Of a stretch of DNA of 64,000 nucleotides, positions 49,592 to 58,021 are shown one piece after another; positions within the stretch are counted from its first letter, which is position 1; each line of letters begins with the position of its first letter. A program made the translations under genes and the position numbers. Location: contig NZ_FNOK01000031.1 of assembly GCF_900106995.1 (NCBI RefSeq), forward strand, positions 43,807 to 107,806. The letters run 5' to 3'. Under the pieces are notes generated by a model, which was not told the origin of the DNA, made no database searches, and saw only the letters and a list, made by a program, of their open reading frames with translations. This DNA comes from Saccharopolyspora shandongensis (GTDB taxonomy: Bacteria > Actinomycetota > Actinomycetes > Mycobacteriales > Pseudonocardiaceae).

Positions 49592-50062
49592 ATGCGCATC
49601 GAGCCGGTCGCGTACGACCACCCCGACGCCAAGCGGTTGATCGACGAGCTCCAACAGGAGCACGTCGTGCGCTACGGCGAGGAAGACCTGACGCCGGTGG
49701 ACCCCGCCGAGTTCCGGTCGCCCGGTGGCCTGTTCCTGCTCGGCTACGTCGACGCCCGCGCGGTCGCCTCCGGCGGGTGGCGGGCCCAGGACGGCGACGG
49801 GCCCGGTTTCCGGGACGGGGACGCCGAGCTCAAGCGGATGTACATCGCGCCCGATGCGCGCGGGAACGGGTTGGCGCGGCGGATGCTCGCCGAACTGGAG
49901 AACACCGCCGCGCTGGCGGGCCGCAAGCGCATCGTGCTGGAGACCGGCATCCAGCAGCCGGAGGCGATCGGCCTCTACGCCTCCTCCGGCTACACCGAGA
50001 TCGAGAAGTTCGGGGTGTACCGCGACGACCCGCTGAGCAGGTGCTTCGGCAAGGACCTCTAG
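49592..50062 (+). CDS. GNAT-family N-acetyltransferase
   Basis: 156 aa. Motif A in LKRMYIAPDARGNGLARRMLAELE, C-terminal LYASSGYTEIEKFGVYRDD. Similar to its upstream neighbour, perhaps an old duplication. TAAGCT lies 6 nt before ATG 49592, so a leaderless message is likely. Overlaps the convergent cobO gene by 4 bp. Confidence 0.88.
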   Translation: MRIEPVAYDHPDAKRLIDELQQEHVVRYGEEDLTPVDPAEFRSPGGLFLLGYVDARAVASGGWRAQDGDGPGFRDGDAELKRMYIAPDARGNGLARRMLAELENTAALAGRKRIVLETGIQQPEAIGLYASSGYTEIEKFGVYRDDPLSRCFGKDL

Positions 50063-50631
50063 GCGTTGCCGCCCGGGCGCCAGAGCACGTCGCCATCCGG
50101 GTTCGCCACCCGGGCGAGGATGAACAGCAGGTCCGAAAGCCGGTTCAGGTACTTGGCGGGCAGCGGCGAGGTGCGCTCGCCGTCGGCCTCCTGCAGCGCC
50201 CACGCGGACCGCTCGGCGCGCCGGGCCACGCACCGGGCCTGGTGCAGCACCGCGCCGCCGGGGGTGCCGCCCGGGAGGATGAAGGAGTCCAGCTTGCCCA
50301 GGCGCGCGTTGAACTCGTCGCACCAGCCTTCGAGGCGGTCGACGTAGGCCTGGGTGATGCGCAGCGGCGGGTACTTCGGGCTCTCGACCACCGGGGTGGA
50401 CAGGTCCGCGCCCACGTCGAACAGGTCGTTCTGCACCGCCCGCAGCACCTCGACGACGTCGTCGGCGAGCTGCGCGGTGGCCAACGCCACGCCGAGCACG
50501 GAGTTCGTCTCGTCCACGTCCGCGTAGGCGATGAGCCGCGGATCGGTCTTGTGCACCTTGGAGTTGTCCGACAACCGTGTCGTGCCCGAGTCGCCGGCCC
50601 GCGTGTAGATCTTCGTCAGGTGGACAGCCAT
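50059..50631 (-). CDS. cobO: Cob(I)alamin adenosyltransferase, PduO type
   Basis: 190 aa. Signatures of PduO-type ATP:corrinoid adenosyltransferases: KIYTRAGDSGTTRLSD at the N-terminus, AYADVDETNSVLG, the LPGGTPGGAVLHQARCVARRAER motif, and NRLSDLLFILAR. Converts cob(I)alamin to coenzyme B12. ATG 50631; TAGGCT 6 nt upstream suggests a leaderless mRNA. Adjacent to murA as in mycobacteria. Symbol cobO is used by analogy; pduO/btuR are alternatives. Confidence 0.9.
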   Translation of the reverse strand: MAVHLTKIYTRAGDSGTTRLSDNSKVHKTDPRLIAYADVDETNSVLGVALATAQLADDVVEVLRAVQNDLFDVGADLSTPVVESPKYPPLRITQAYVDRLEGWCDEFNARLGKLDSFILPGGTPGGAVLHQARCVARRAERSAWALQEADGERTSPLPAKYLNRLSDLLFILARVANPDGDVLWRPGGNA

Positions 50632-50671
50632 GCCGTCAGCCTAGGCGGAGCCGGTGGGGCCCGGTCGGGCG

Positions 50672-50695
50672 TGACAGGAAGGTTCCCATGCTCGC
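50672..50695 (+). repeat. Dispersed repeat, single arm (copy 6)
   Basis: Single arm in the 118-bp divergent region between cobO and murA, same plus-strand orientation as the other single arms. Unlike copies 2, 4 and 7 it lies upstream of both genes. Confidence 0.9.
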
Positions 50696-50749
50696 TCCGA
50701 TGCAACCCGCTCCGATGGCGGTGGGGGGTGGGCCGTAACCTCGATGCTC

Positions 50750-52006
50750 GTGAGTGAGCACTTCCGGGTACACGGCGGGGCGCGCCTCGTCGGCGAGGTC
50801 GACGTCGTCGGGGCGAAGAACAGCGTGCTGAAGCTGATGGCCGCGGCGCTGCTGGCGGAGGGCACGACGACAATCGTCAACTGCCCGGAGATCCTCGACG
50901 TTCCGCTGATGGCCGACGTGCTGCGCAGCCTCGGCTGCGAGGTGTCGATCGACGGCGGCACCGTGCACATCACGACTCCGGCGGCGATCAGCCACGAGGC
51001 CGTGTCCCCGTCGATGGGCAAGCTGCGCGCATCGGTGTGCGTGCTGGGGCCGCTGGTCGCCCGGTGTCGTCGTGCCGTCGTGACGCTGCCCGGCGGCGAC
51101 GCGATCGGTTCCCGCCCGCTGGACATGCACCAGAACGGGCTGCGGCAGCTCGGTGCGACCAGCCACATCGAGCACGGCGCTGTGGTGGCCGAGGCGGAGA
51201 ACCTGCGCGGCGCCCAGATCTGGCTGGACTTCCCCAGCGTGGGCGCGACCGAGAACATCCTGATGGCCGCAGTGCTGGCCGAAGGCACCACCGTGATCGA
51301 CAACGCGGCGCGGGAGCCGGAGATCATCGACCTCTGCGTGATGCTGCAGCAGATGGGCGCCAAGATCGAAGGCGCGGGCACCTCCACGCTGACGGTGCAC
51401 GGGGTGTCCTCGCTCAAGGCGGTCGAGCACCGCGTGATCGGGGACCGGATCGTCGGCGCGACCTGGGCGTTCGCCGCCGCTGCGACCCGTGGCGACATCA
51501 CGGTGCGCGGCGTCGATCCGCGGCACGTGAACCTGGTGCTGGAGAAGCTGCGCAGCGCCGGGGCGGAGGTCACCACGTCCGAGGAGAGCTTCCGCGTGGT
51601 GATGGACGGCCGCCCGCACGCGGTGGACTTCGTGACGCTGCCCTACCCGGGCTTCCCGACAGACCTGCAGCCGATGGCGCTCGCGTTGTCGGCGGTCGCC
51701 GACGGCACGTCGATGATCACCGAGAACCTGTTCGAGTCCCGGTTCCGGTTCATCGAGGAGCTGGTCCGGATGGGCGCCGACGCCCGCACCGACGGACACC
51801 ACGCGGTGGTGCGCGGCCTGGAGCGGCTGTCCAGCGCCCCGGTTTGGGCGACCGACATCCGTGCCGGGGTGGGCCTGGTGCTCGCCGGGCTGTGCGCGGA
51901 CGGTTCGACCGAGGTGTGGGACGTGTTCCACATCGATCGCGGATACCCGAATTTCGTGGAGAACCTGCGCGGTCTCGGCGCCGAGATCGAACGCGTGACC
52001 GACTGA
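50750..52006 (+). CDS. murA: UDP-N-acetylglucosamine 1-carboxyvinyltransferase
   Basis: 418 aa. First committed step of peptidoglycan synthesis. GAKNSVLKLMAAALL at the N-terminus and PYPGFPTDLQPM near the C-terminus are typical. The catalytic loop reads PGGDAIGSRPLDMHQ, with Asp117 in place of the Cys that fosfomycin alkylates, so the enzyme should be intrinsically resistant. GTG 50750 is preferred: TAACCT lies 8 nt upstream (leaderless) and this start gives Asp117, as in M. tuberculosis. Confidence 0.95.
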   Translation: MSEHFRVHGGARLVGEVDVVGAKNSVLKLMAAALLAEGTTTIVNCPEILDVPLMADVLRSLGCEVSIDGGTVHITTPAAISHEAVSPSMGKLRASVCVLGPLVARCRRAVVTLPGGDAIGSRPLDMHQNGLRQLGATSHIEHGAVVAEAENLRGAQIWLDFPSVGATENILMAAVLAEGTTVIDNAAREPEIIDLCVMLQQMGAKIEGAGTSTLTVHGVSSLKAVEHRVIGDRIVGATWAFAAAATRGDITVRGVDPRHVNLVLEKLRSAGAEVTTSEESFRVVMDGRPHAVDFVTLPYPGFPTDLQPMALALSAVADGTSMITENLFESRFRFIEELVRMGADARTDGHHAVVRGLERLSSAPVWATDIRAGVGLVLAGLCADGSTEVWDVFHIDRGYPNFVENLRGLGAEIERVTD

Positions 52007-52075
52007 GCTGCAGTTCACCCGTTCGGGCGTGACCATGGGCGAGGACCCTGCTCCCGCGTTGAAGGGGCGATGGTC

Positions 52076-52969
52076 ATGGCGAGCAGCGGGTGGACGCGAA
52101 GAGATTTCCTGAAGGGCTCCTGCGCCGCGGTGGGCGCACTCGTGCTGGGCGGGTGCGCGCGCACCGGCGGAGGAGGGGCCGGCGGTGATCCGCTCGAAGC
52201 GGCCCGCAGCTCCGGCACCATCCAGGTCGGCATCGCCGGCGAGGCGCCCTACGGCTTCACCGACGCATCGGGCCGGGTCACCGGCGAGGCGCCGGAGGTG
52301 GCGCGCGCGGCGTTCCGGAGCCTGGGCGTCAACGACGTGCAGGCGTCGCAGGTCGACTTCAACCAGCTGATCCCGGCGCTGAACGCGGGCAAGTTCAGCG
52401 TGGTCGCGGCGGGCATGTTCATCACCCCGGAACGCTGCAAGAACGCGGCGTTCTCGATCCCGGACTACCTGGCGCCGACGGCGTTCCTGGTGCCGCGGGG
52501 AAACCCGGAGGGCGTCGCCACGTTCGAAGACGTGGCGAGGAAGAAGCTCCAGCTCGCGGTGCTCAGCGGAGCGGTGGAGAAGGACTACGCGCAGCGGCTG
52601 GGCGTGCCCGACTCGCAGGTGCAGGTCTTCGACACGCAGAACGCGCTGCTGCAGGCGGTCCTCAACAAGCGCGCCTACTGCGCCGCGTTGACCAACATCT
52701 CGCTCAACGACGTGGTGAAGAAGAACCCGGGCGCGCAGGTCGAGGTCACCAAGGGCTTCACGCCGGTGATCAACGGCAAGGCCGAGGTGCAGGCTGGTGC
52801 GTTCGTGTTCCGCTCGCCGGACACCGCGCTGCGAGACGCGTTCAACACCGAGTTGAAGAAGCTGCACGACAGCGGCGAATGGCTGCGCATCACCGAGCCG
52901 TTCGGCTTCACCCGCGACAACCTGCCGCCGGCCGATGTGACCACGGAGGCGCTGTGCGCCGGTAGCTGA
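52076..52969 (+). CDS. ehuB: Ectoine/hydroxyectoine ABC importer, substrate-binding lipoprotein
   Basis: 297 aa from ATG 52076, GAAGGGG at good spacing. Signal has a twin-arginine motif (TRRDFLKG) and a lipobox (LVLGGC), so it is exported by Tat and lipid-anchored. The mature part is a class 3 amino-acid-type binding protein: GIAGEAPYGFTDASGRVTGEAPEV, FNQLIPALNAGKFSVVAAGMFITPERC. It matches EhuB in style. First gene of ehuBCDA. No ectoine catabolic gene is in view. Confidence 0.85.
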   Translation: MASSGWTRRDFLKGSCAAVGALVLGGCARTGGGGAGGDPLEAARSSGTIQVGIAGEAPYGFTDASGRVTGEAPEVARAAFRSLGVNDVQASQVDFNQLIPALNAGKFSVVAAGMFITPERCKNAAFSIPDYLAPTAFLVPRGNPEGVATFEDVARKKLQLAVLSGAVEKDYAQRLGVPDSQVQVFDTQNALLQAVLNKRAYCAALTNISLNDVVKKNPGAQVEVTKGFTPVINGKAEVQAGAFVFRSPDTALRDAFNTELKKLHDSGEWLRITEPFGFTRDNLPPADVTTEALCAGS

Positions 52970-52989
52970 TCCCGGCGACGGGAGGCGAC

Positions 52990-53703
52990 ATGTCCGGGAA
53001 CGTCTCGCACTTCCTCTCGGTCCTGCTGCAAGGTGTGCCGGCGACAGTGATCGCGACGCTGTGCGGCATCGCGCTGTGCGTCGTGCTGTCGTTCGCGGCG
53101 GGCCTCGGCATGCTGTCGCCTTGGCGGTGGGTGCGCGTCATCGCCCGCAGCTACGTCGAAGTCTGGCGCGGCACATCCGAAGTGGTGCAGCTGTTCTGGA
53201 TCTTCTTCGCGCTGCCGCTGCTGGTCGGCTTCGAGCTCCTCCCGCTGTGGGCGGGAATCCTCGTGCTCGGCCTGAACCACGGCGCGTACGGCGGCGAGAT
53301 CGTGCGCGGCGCGGTGCGGGCGGTGCCGAAGGAACAGCACGAGTGCGCGGTCGCGCTGAGCTTCGGCCCGGCGCAGCGGATGTGGCGGGTGATCCTGCCG
53401 CAGGCGGTGGTGGAGATGATCCCGCCGTTCAACAACCTGTTCATCCAGCTGCTGAAGGGCAGCGCGCTGCTGTCGCTGATCTTCGTGCACGACATCACCT
53501 ACCAGGGTCGGGACGTCCTCGAACCGAACTTCACCGGCCAGACCGCGCTGATCTACCTGCTGATGCTGGCGCTGTACCTGGTGCTGTCGCTGCTGATCAC
53601 GGCGGTGATGCGGGTGCTGGAGAAGCGGGCCGCGGCGGCCGTCGGCCGCGAGCCCGTCGCACCCTCGAAGGCGCTCGGCCGAGCCGAAGGCGGGGCGGTC
53701 TAG
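52990..53703 (+). CDS. ehuC: Ectoine-type ABC importer permease
   Basis: 237 aa, five membrane segments, polar amino-acid permease family (HisM-type). EAA loop RAVPKEQHECAVALSFGPAQRMWRVILPQAVVEMIPPFNN contacts the ATPase. The GTG of ehuD follows its stop without a gap. Confidence 0.85.
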   Translation: MSGNVSHFLSVLLQGVPATVIATLCGIALCVVLSFAAGLGMLSPWRWVRVIARSYVEVWRGTSEVVQLFWIFFALPLLVGFELLPLWAGILVLGLNHGAYGGEIVRGAVRAVPKEQHECAVALSFGPAQRMWRVILPQAVVEMIPPFNNLFIQLLKGSALLSLIFVHDITYQGRDVLEPNFTGQTALIYLLMLALYLVLSLLITAVMRVLEKRAAAAVGREPVAPSKALGRAEGGAV

Positions 53704-54354
53704 GTGATCTGGGACTGGGAGTTCACCGGACGGATCATCCCGGACATCCTGGGCGGCCTGGTGGTGACGTTCGAGGCGACGTTGCTGGGTTCGATCGTGG
53801 CCTTCGCGCTCGGCCTCGCCCTGGCGCTGCTGCGGCGATCCCGGATCCGGCTGGTCAGCGGGGCAGTCTGGGCGTTCATCGAGTTCGTCCGAAGCACGCC
53901 GCTGCTGGTGCAGCTGTACTTCCTGTTCAACGTGCTGCCCGGAATCGGCCTGAGGTTCTCCTCGCTGACCACCGGCGTGATCGGCCTAGGCGTGCACTAC
54001 GCCTGCTACACCGCGGAGGTCTACCGAGCCGGGATCGAGGGCGTGCCGAGAGGCCAGTGGGAGGCGGCGACGGCGTTGAGCCTGCCCACCCGCCGGGTGT
54101 GGACGAGCGTGATCCTGCCGCAAGCGATCCCACGGGTGCTGCCTGCGCTGGGCAACTGCACGATCTCGATGTTCAAGGAAACGCCGCTGCTGCTGGCGAT
54201 CGGGGTACTCGACCTGGTGGGGGCGGCGCAGGAAGCCGGGGCGGAGGCCTACCGGTACGTCGAGCCGCTGACCCTGGCTGGCATCTGCTTCCTGCTGCTC
54301 AGCTACCCGTCGTCGCTGCTGGTGCGGAGGTTGGAGAGCCGTGTCGGGATCTGA
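53704..54354 (+). CDS. ehuD: Ectoine-type ABC importer permease
   Basis: 216 aa from GTG 53704 directly after ehuC. Five helices; EAA loop GVPRGQWEAATALSLPTRRVWTSVILPQAIPRVLPALGN. Partner permease of EhuC. The ATPase gene starts 14 bp before its stop. Confidence 0.85.
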   Translation: MIWDWEFTGRIIPDILGGLVVTFEATLLGSIVAFALGLALALLRRSRIRLVSGAVWAFIEFVRSTPLLVQLYFLFNVLPGIGLRFSSLTTGVIGLGVHYACYTAEVYRAGIEGVPRGQWEAATALSLPTRRVWTSVILPQAIPRVLPALGNCTISMFKETPLLLAIGVLDLVGAAQEAGAEAYRYVEPLTLAGICFLLLSYPSSLLVRRLESRVGI

Positions 54355-55132
54355 TGCGGGCCACGACATGATCCGGTTCGACCGAGTGGTCAAGCGGTTC
54401 GGCGACAACGTGGTGCTGGACGAGCTGGACTTCGCGGTGCGCCCGGGCGAGCGGGTCACGCTGATCGGGCCCAGCGGTTCGGGCAAGACGACGATCCTGC
54501 GGCTGCTGATGACGCTGGAACGGGTCGACGGCGGCACCATCCACGTCGGCGAGGACTGCCTGACGCACGTGCGCCGGGGCGGACGGCTGGTGCCCGCCGA
54601 CGAGAAGCACCTGAGGAAGGTGCGGAGGCGGATCGGCATGGTGTTCCAGCAGTTCAACCTGTTCCCGAACATGCGGGTGCTCCGCAACATCACCGAAGCA
54701 CCGGTCCACGTGCTGGGCCGGTCCACTGAGGACGCGGAGCGGCGAGCGCGGGAACTGCTGGACGTGGTGGGCCTGGCGGACAAGATCGACGCCTATCCCA
54801 CGCAGCTTTCCGGCGGCCAGCAGCAGCGGGTGGCGATCGCGCGGGCGCTGGCGATGAGCCCGGACGTGCTGCTGCTCGACGAGATCACCTCGGCCCTGGA
54901 CCCGGAGCTGGCCGCCGAGGTGCTGGACGTGCTGCGGGATCTGGCGCGCACCAGCGACATCACGATGCTGTGCGTGACGCACGCGATGAAGTTCGCCCGA
55001 GACGTCTCGCACCGGGTGCTGATGTTCGACGCGGGCAAGATCGTCGAGGACAAGCCGCCCGCCGAGCTGTTCGAGAATCCGGAGCAGGAGCGAACCCGAG
55101 CGTTCCTGCGGTCGGTGCTCGACGAGGCCTGA
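54341..55132 (+). CDS. ehuA: Ectoine-type ABC importer ATP-binding protein
   Basis: 263 aa from GTG 54341 (TTGGAG upstream; ATG 54368 is an alternative). Walker A GPSGSGKTT, signature LSGGQQQR, Walker B VLLLDEITSALDPE, H-loop CVTHAM. Family of polar amino-acid uptake ATPases. Confidence 0.88.
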   Translation: MSGSDAGHDMIRFDRVVKRFGDNVVLDELDFAVRPGERVTLIGPSGSGKTTILRLLMTLERVDGGTIHVGEDCLTHVRRGGRLVPADEKHLRKVRRRIGMVFQQFNLFPNMRVLRNITEAPVHVLGRSTEDAERRARELLDVVGLADKIDAYPTQLSGGQQQRVAIARALAMSPDVLLLDEITSALDPELAAEVLDVLRDLARTSDITMLCVTHAMKFARDVSHRVLMFDAGKIVEDKPPAELFENPEQERTRAFLRSVLDEA

Positions 55133-55197
55133 CCGGTCCTTGCCGGAGCCGGTGGTTAAGGTCCGCGGCAGGTTCCGGAGCAGTCGGGAGGACGCCG

Positions 55198-55521
55198 ATG
55201 ACCACGTCGACGAAGGTCGGCCGATTGATGGCCTTCACCGCGAAGCCGGGCAAGGGCGGCGACCTCGCGGCTGCGATGCTGCAGGTAGCGGAGGCTCTCC
55301 GGCAGGTGCCCGGCTGCGAGCTCTACGTCATCAGCCAGGATTCCGGCGACCCGGACACTGTCCGGGTGGTCGAGGCGTGGGCGGACGAGGCCAGCGCGGA
55401 CGCCGCGCTGGCGGCAGCGGCCAACACCACCGGCCCGGTCAGCATCGAAGCGGTGCTGGGAATGCTGGCGAAGCCACCGGAGCGCATCGACCTGACCACG
55501 CTCGGCGGCGTGGGGTTGTGA
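55198..55521 (+). CDS. Antibiotic-biosynthesis-monooxygenase-like (ABM) domain protein
   Basis: 107 aa from ATG 55198 with GGAGG 6 nt upstream. A dimeric ferredoxin-like ABM fold is suggested by LMAFTAKPGKGGDLAAAMLQVAEALRQVPGCELYVISQDSGDPDTVRVVEAW. Such proteins are small monooxygenases or act in quinone/heme chemistry; substrate unknown. Converges on the NUDIX gene. Confidence 0.8.
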   Translation: MTTSTKVGRLMAFTAKPGKGGDLAAAMLQVAEALRQVPGCELYVISQDSGDPDTVRVVEAWADEASADAALAAAANTTGPVSIEAVLGMLAKPPERIDLTTLGGVGL

Positions 55522-55524
55522 CGG

Positions 55525-56064
55525 TCAGGCTTGGTTCCGGCGTTCGTGCAGGAGAAGCAGGGTGTAGGCGGCGATCGACTGCGCATCGGTGATCTCGCCT
55601 GCGGCGATCATCGCCTCGAACTCGGTCCGGGAGAACCAGGCGGCGCGCATGTCCTGCTCCTCCAGTTCGCGCTCGTGCTCGCCGGAGGTGAGCCCGGTGG
55701 CCAGGAACGCCCGGCCTCGCTGGCTGGTGAGCCCGGGAGCCACATCGAGGACGCCGATGTCGACGAGCGTCTCGGCCCGCAGGCCGGTTTCCTCGCGCAG
55801 CTCCCGCGCGGCCAGCTCGGTGGGCGCGACGTCGAGCCGGTCCGGAGCGGTGCCCTGCGGGAATTCCCAACGCCGCAAACCCAACGGGTAGCGGAACTGC
55901 TCCACGAGGTGGAGCCGATCGCCGTCGAGCGGGATCACCAAGGCGTAGTTGGGCTTGTCGACCACGCCGTAGATCCCGTCCGAGCCGTCGGCCCGGCGAA
56001 TGCCGTCCTCGCGAACGGTCATCCACGAGTTGGCGTAAACCTCGCGGCTGCTCGTCTGCTGCAT
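55525..56064 (-). CDS. NUDIX hydrolase, ADP-ribose pyrophosphatase-like
   Basis: 179 aa if the ATG at 56064 is used; an upstream GTG at 56082 is also possible, no clear RBS for either. NUDIX box GTAPDRLDVAPTELAARELREETG and upstream EQFRYPLGLRRWEFPQG resemble ADP-sugar pyrophosphatases. Converges on the ABM gene with 3 nt between stops. Confidence 0.88.
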   Translation of the reverse strand: MQQTSSREVYANSWMTVREDGIRRADGSDGIYGVVDKPNYALVIPLDGDRLHLVEQFRYPLGLRRWEFPQGTAPDRLDVAPTELAARELREETGLRAETLVDIGVLDVAPGLTSQRGRAFLATGLTSGEHERELEEQDMRAAWFSRTEFEAMIAAGEITDAQSIAAYTLLLLHERRNQA

Positions 56065-56103
56065 GAGCCCATGATGCCCCACGCAGGATCCCGGCAGCCC
56101 GGA

Positions 56104-57459
56104 TCAACCTGAGGGCGCGCTCGCATGACCACGCGACGACGCCAGGTGCCGGTCAACGATCGCGCGGTGCTGGGCGGGTAGTGCTCTGCCGCCTGGTCTG
56201 GGTGTTCGTCTAGGGTCCACTGTGGGTGGTGGGATGAATTCGGGTCTCCCGTCGTGCATGGTGATGTCCCATCGCTGGTTGTGGAGCGTGCGGTGGTGGT
56301 GACCGCAGAGCATGACCATGTTGTCCAGATCAGTGGCGCCGCCGTCGGCCCAGTGCTGGACGTGGTGCGCCTCGGGTGTTCCCGGCGGCCGGTCGCATCC
56401 GGGGAATGCGCACACGCCGTCGCGTCGGAGTAGTGCGGTGCGGATGTGGGTGGGTGCGGTGCGTTTCGCCCTGCCGACGTCCAGTGGGAGGCTGTCGCCG
56501 TCGAGGACGATCGGCAGTACCTCGGCGTCGCAGGCGATGCGGCGTGCGTTCTGCGCGGTGATGGCACGTTCGGTGTTCAGCGTGCCGGGCATGCCATCTT
56601 CGTTGATGAACCCGAGGCTCTGTTTGAGGTCGTCGAAGTCGATAGAGATGGTCATCTGCGGACGCTGCCCACCAGTACGCGGCGTCCCGTCGTGGTCCAG
56701 CGCGAGGTCCAGCAGTGCGGCGAAGCCGTCGGCGTTCCGCTGCCCCGCAGTGCGGGGGTCTTTCTCCCCGTCGATCTCAGGGCGGGGTGCGGCAAGGGGC
56801 TCGATCAGTGCGGCGAACTTCGCTCCGGTTTCGCGGTCCAGTTTGGCTTTGATGACGGTCATGCCATCCCGGGCGGTCGCGTAGTGAAGTTCGCGTGCTT
56901 CGTGCTGGTTTTCCTCGTTGCGGTAGGCGCCGTCTTGGTCGAGGAGGTAACGGATGCGTTCGGCGAGTTTCTCCAGCTCCCTCGGCGACATCGTCCGCGC
57001 ATACCCGGCGAGAGTCGCCTCGACCTCGGCGACCTGGTGACAGCGGGCGTACTCGGGTAGGCGCCGGATGCCGTTGACGATGACACGCGCGTGCTCCAGC
57101 CCGATCGCACCCTCAGACATGGCGTGAGCCGTCTCGGGCATGTCGGGCGGCATGGTCTCGCCATACAAACTCCGCCGGTCTTCAACGTTCCGGGCGACCG
57201 TGACGCGGGTTTTCGCGTCACGCGGATCGATGTTGAGCAGCCCCTGCAACCAGACCTGAAGTGATCGGGCGGTGGTGTCGGTGTGGATGGCGCGGTGGTC
57301 GGCTTCGGCGATGCATTGCAGCTGTTCCCACATCAGCACCCGCATCTCCTTCTCCAGTTCTTGGATGCGGGCAGCGAGTTCGGCGTCGGTGCAGGACACC
57401 GCCGACCACGGACCAGCAAGGTCCCCGGTCGAATCCTGGATATGAGTCAGCGGTGTCAT
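56104..57459 (-). CDS. 13E12/DUF222-type HNH endonuclease-like protein
   Basis: 451 aa from ATG 57459. The long helical DUF222 region (ELAARIQELEKEMRVLMWEQLQCIAEAD onward) is followed by a C-terminal HNH nuclease: AFPGCDRPPGTPEAHHVQHWADGGATDLDNMVMLCGHHHRTLH. This is the actinobacterial 13E12 repeat family, multi-copy in many genomes. Biological role is unclear. A GGAGG sits only 1 nt before the ATG, which is odd; no better start is visible. Confidence 0.85.
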   Translation of the reverse strand: MTPLTHIQDSTGDLAGPWSAVSCTDAELAARIQELEKEMRVLMWEQLQCIAEADHRAIHTDTTARSLQVWLQGLLNIDPRDAKTRVTVARNVEDRRSLYGETMPPDMPETAHAMSEGAIGLEHARVIVNGIRRLPEYARCHQVAEVEATLAGYARTMSPRELEKLAERIRYLLDQDGAYRNEENQHEARELHYATARDGMTVIKAKLDRETGAKFAALIEPLAAPRPEIDGEKDPRTAGQRNADGFAALLDLALDHDGTPRTGGQRPQMTISIDFDDLKQSLGFINEDGMPGTLNTERAITAQNARRIACDAEVLPIVLDGDSLPLDVGRAKRTAPTHIRTALLRRDGVCAFPGCDRPPGTPEAHHVQHWADGGATDLDNMVMLCGHHHRTLHNQRWDITMHDGRPEFIPPPTVDPRRTPRPGGRALPAQHRAIVDRHLASSRGHASAPSG

Positions 57460-58021
57460 GCCTCCATTGTCCCGAACTCGAACACGCGTTCGCACGTTTT
57501 TTAAGGTCGCTTGATCAGGTGAAACCCACGGCCACAGGAAGCGAAAGCCGCGCCATGTCAAGGAAAAGGGTCACGACACGCCGAAGGCCACCACAGCCAC
57601 CACCAAACCCCGACCATGCGCGCCATACCCGACGACCAGGGGCCAGTTCCCAACGAAATCGCGCCATCCCCGCGCGGCCCGAGCCCAGCAACGGATCAAC
57701 CCGAAGCCAAACCCCACCAGCCCCAGCCGCTCCGAAAAACCCGTCCGGCAGCGCAAGCCGCGAACGAGCCAGCCCACTCTGGGCCATCCCCGCGATAAAA
57801 AGCCGAACCGGGGCTGCGGGCCGGATGTCAAGCCTGAAACCCCGAAGGGGCGGCCGCCAGGCCGGGCTTGACCTCCGGAACGCAGCCCCCACCCTCCACC
57901 GATCGCGGGGATGGCCCCAGAACACGCCGAACCTCCAAAGGTCCCCACCCCACCCCAAACCCGGCGAACCGAACGACGAGCTGAGAACCTCGGACCACGA
58001 CCCGAGCCAAGAGGAGCCCGA
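57460..58021. other. 562-bp non-coding region with a large imperfect inverted repeat
   Basis: No gene is supported; a very long antisense frame here is a shadow of the glucosidase. An outer 16-bp perfect pair (57781-57796 with 57902-57917) encloses an inner imperfect pair (57810-57836 with 57858-57890), together able to fold into a structure of about 137 nt with CCCCGAAGGGG at its tip. It lies between the divergent HNH and glucosidase genes. Confidence 0.6.
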
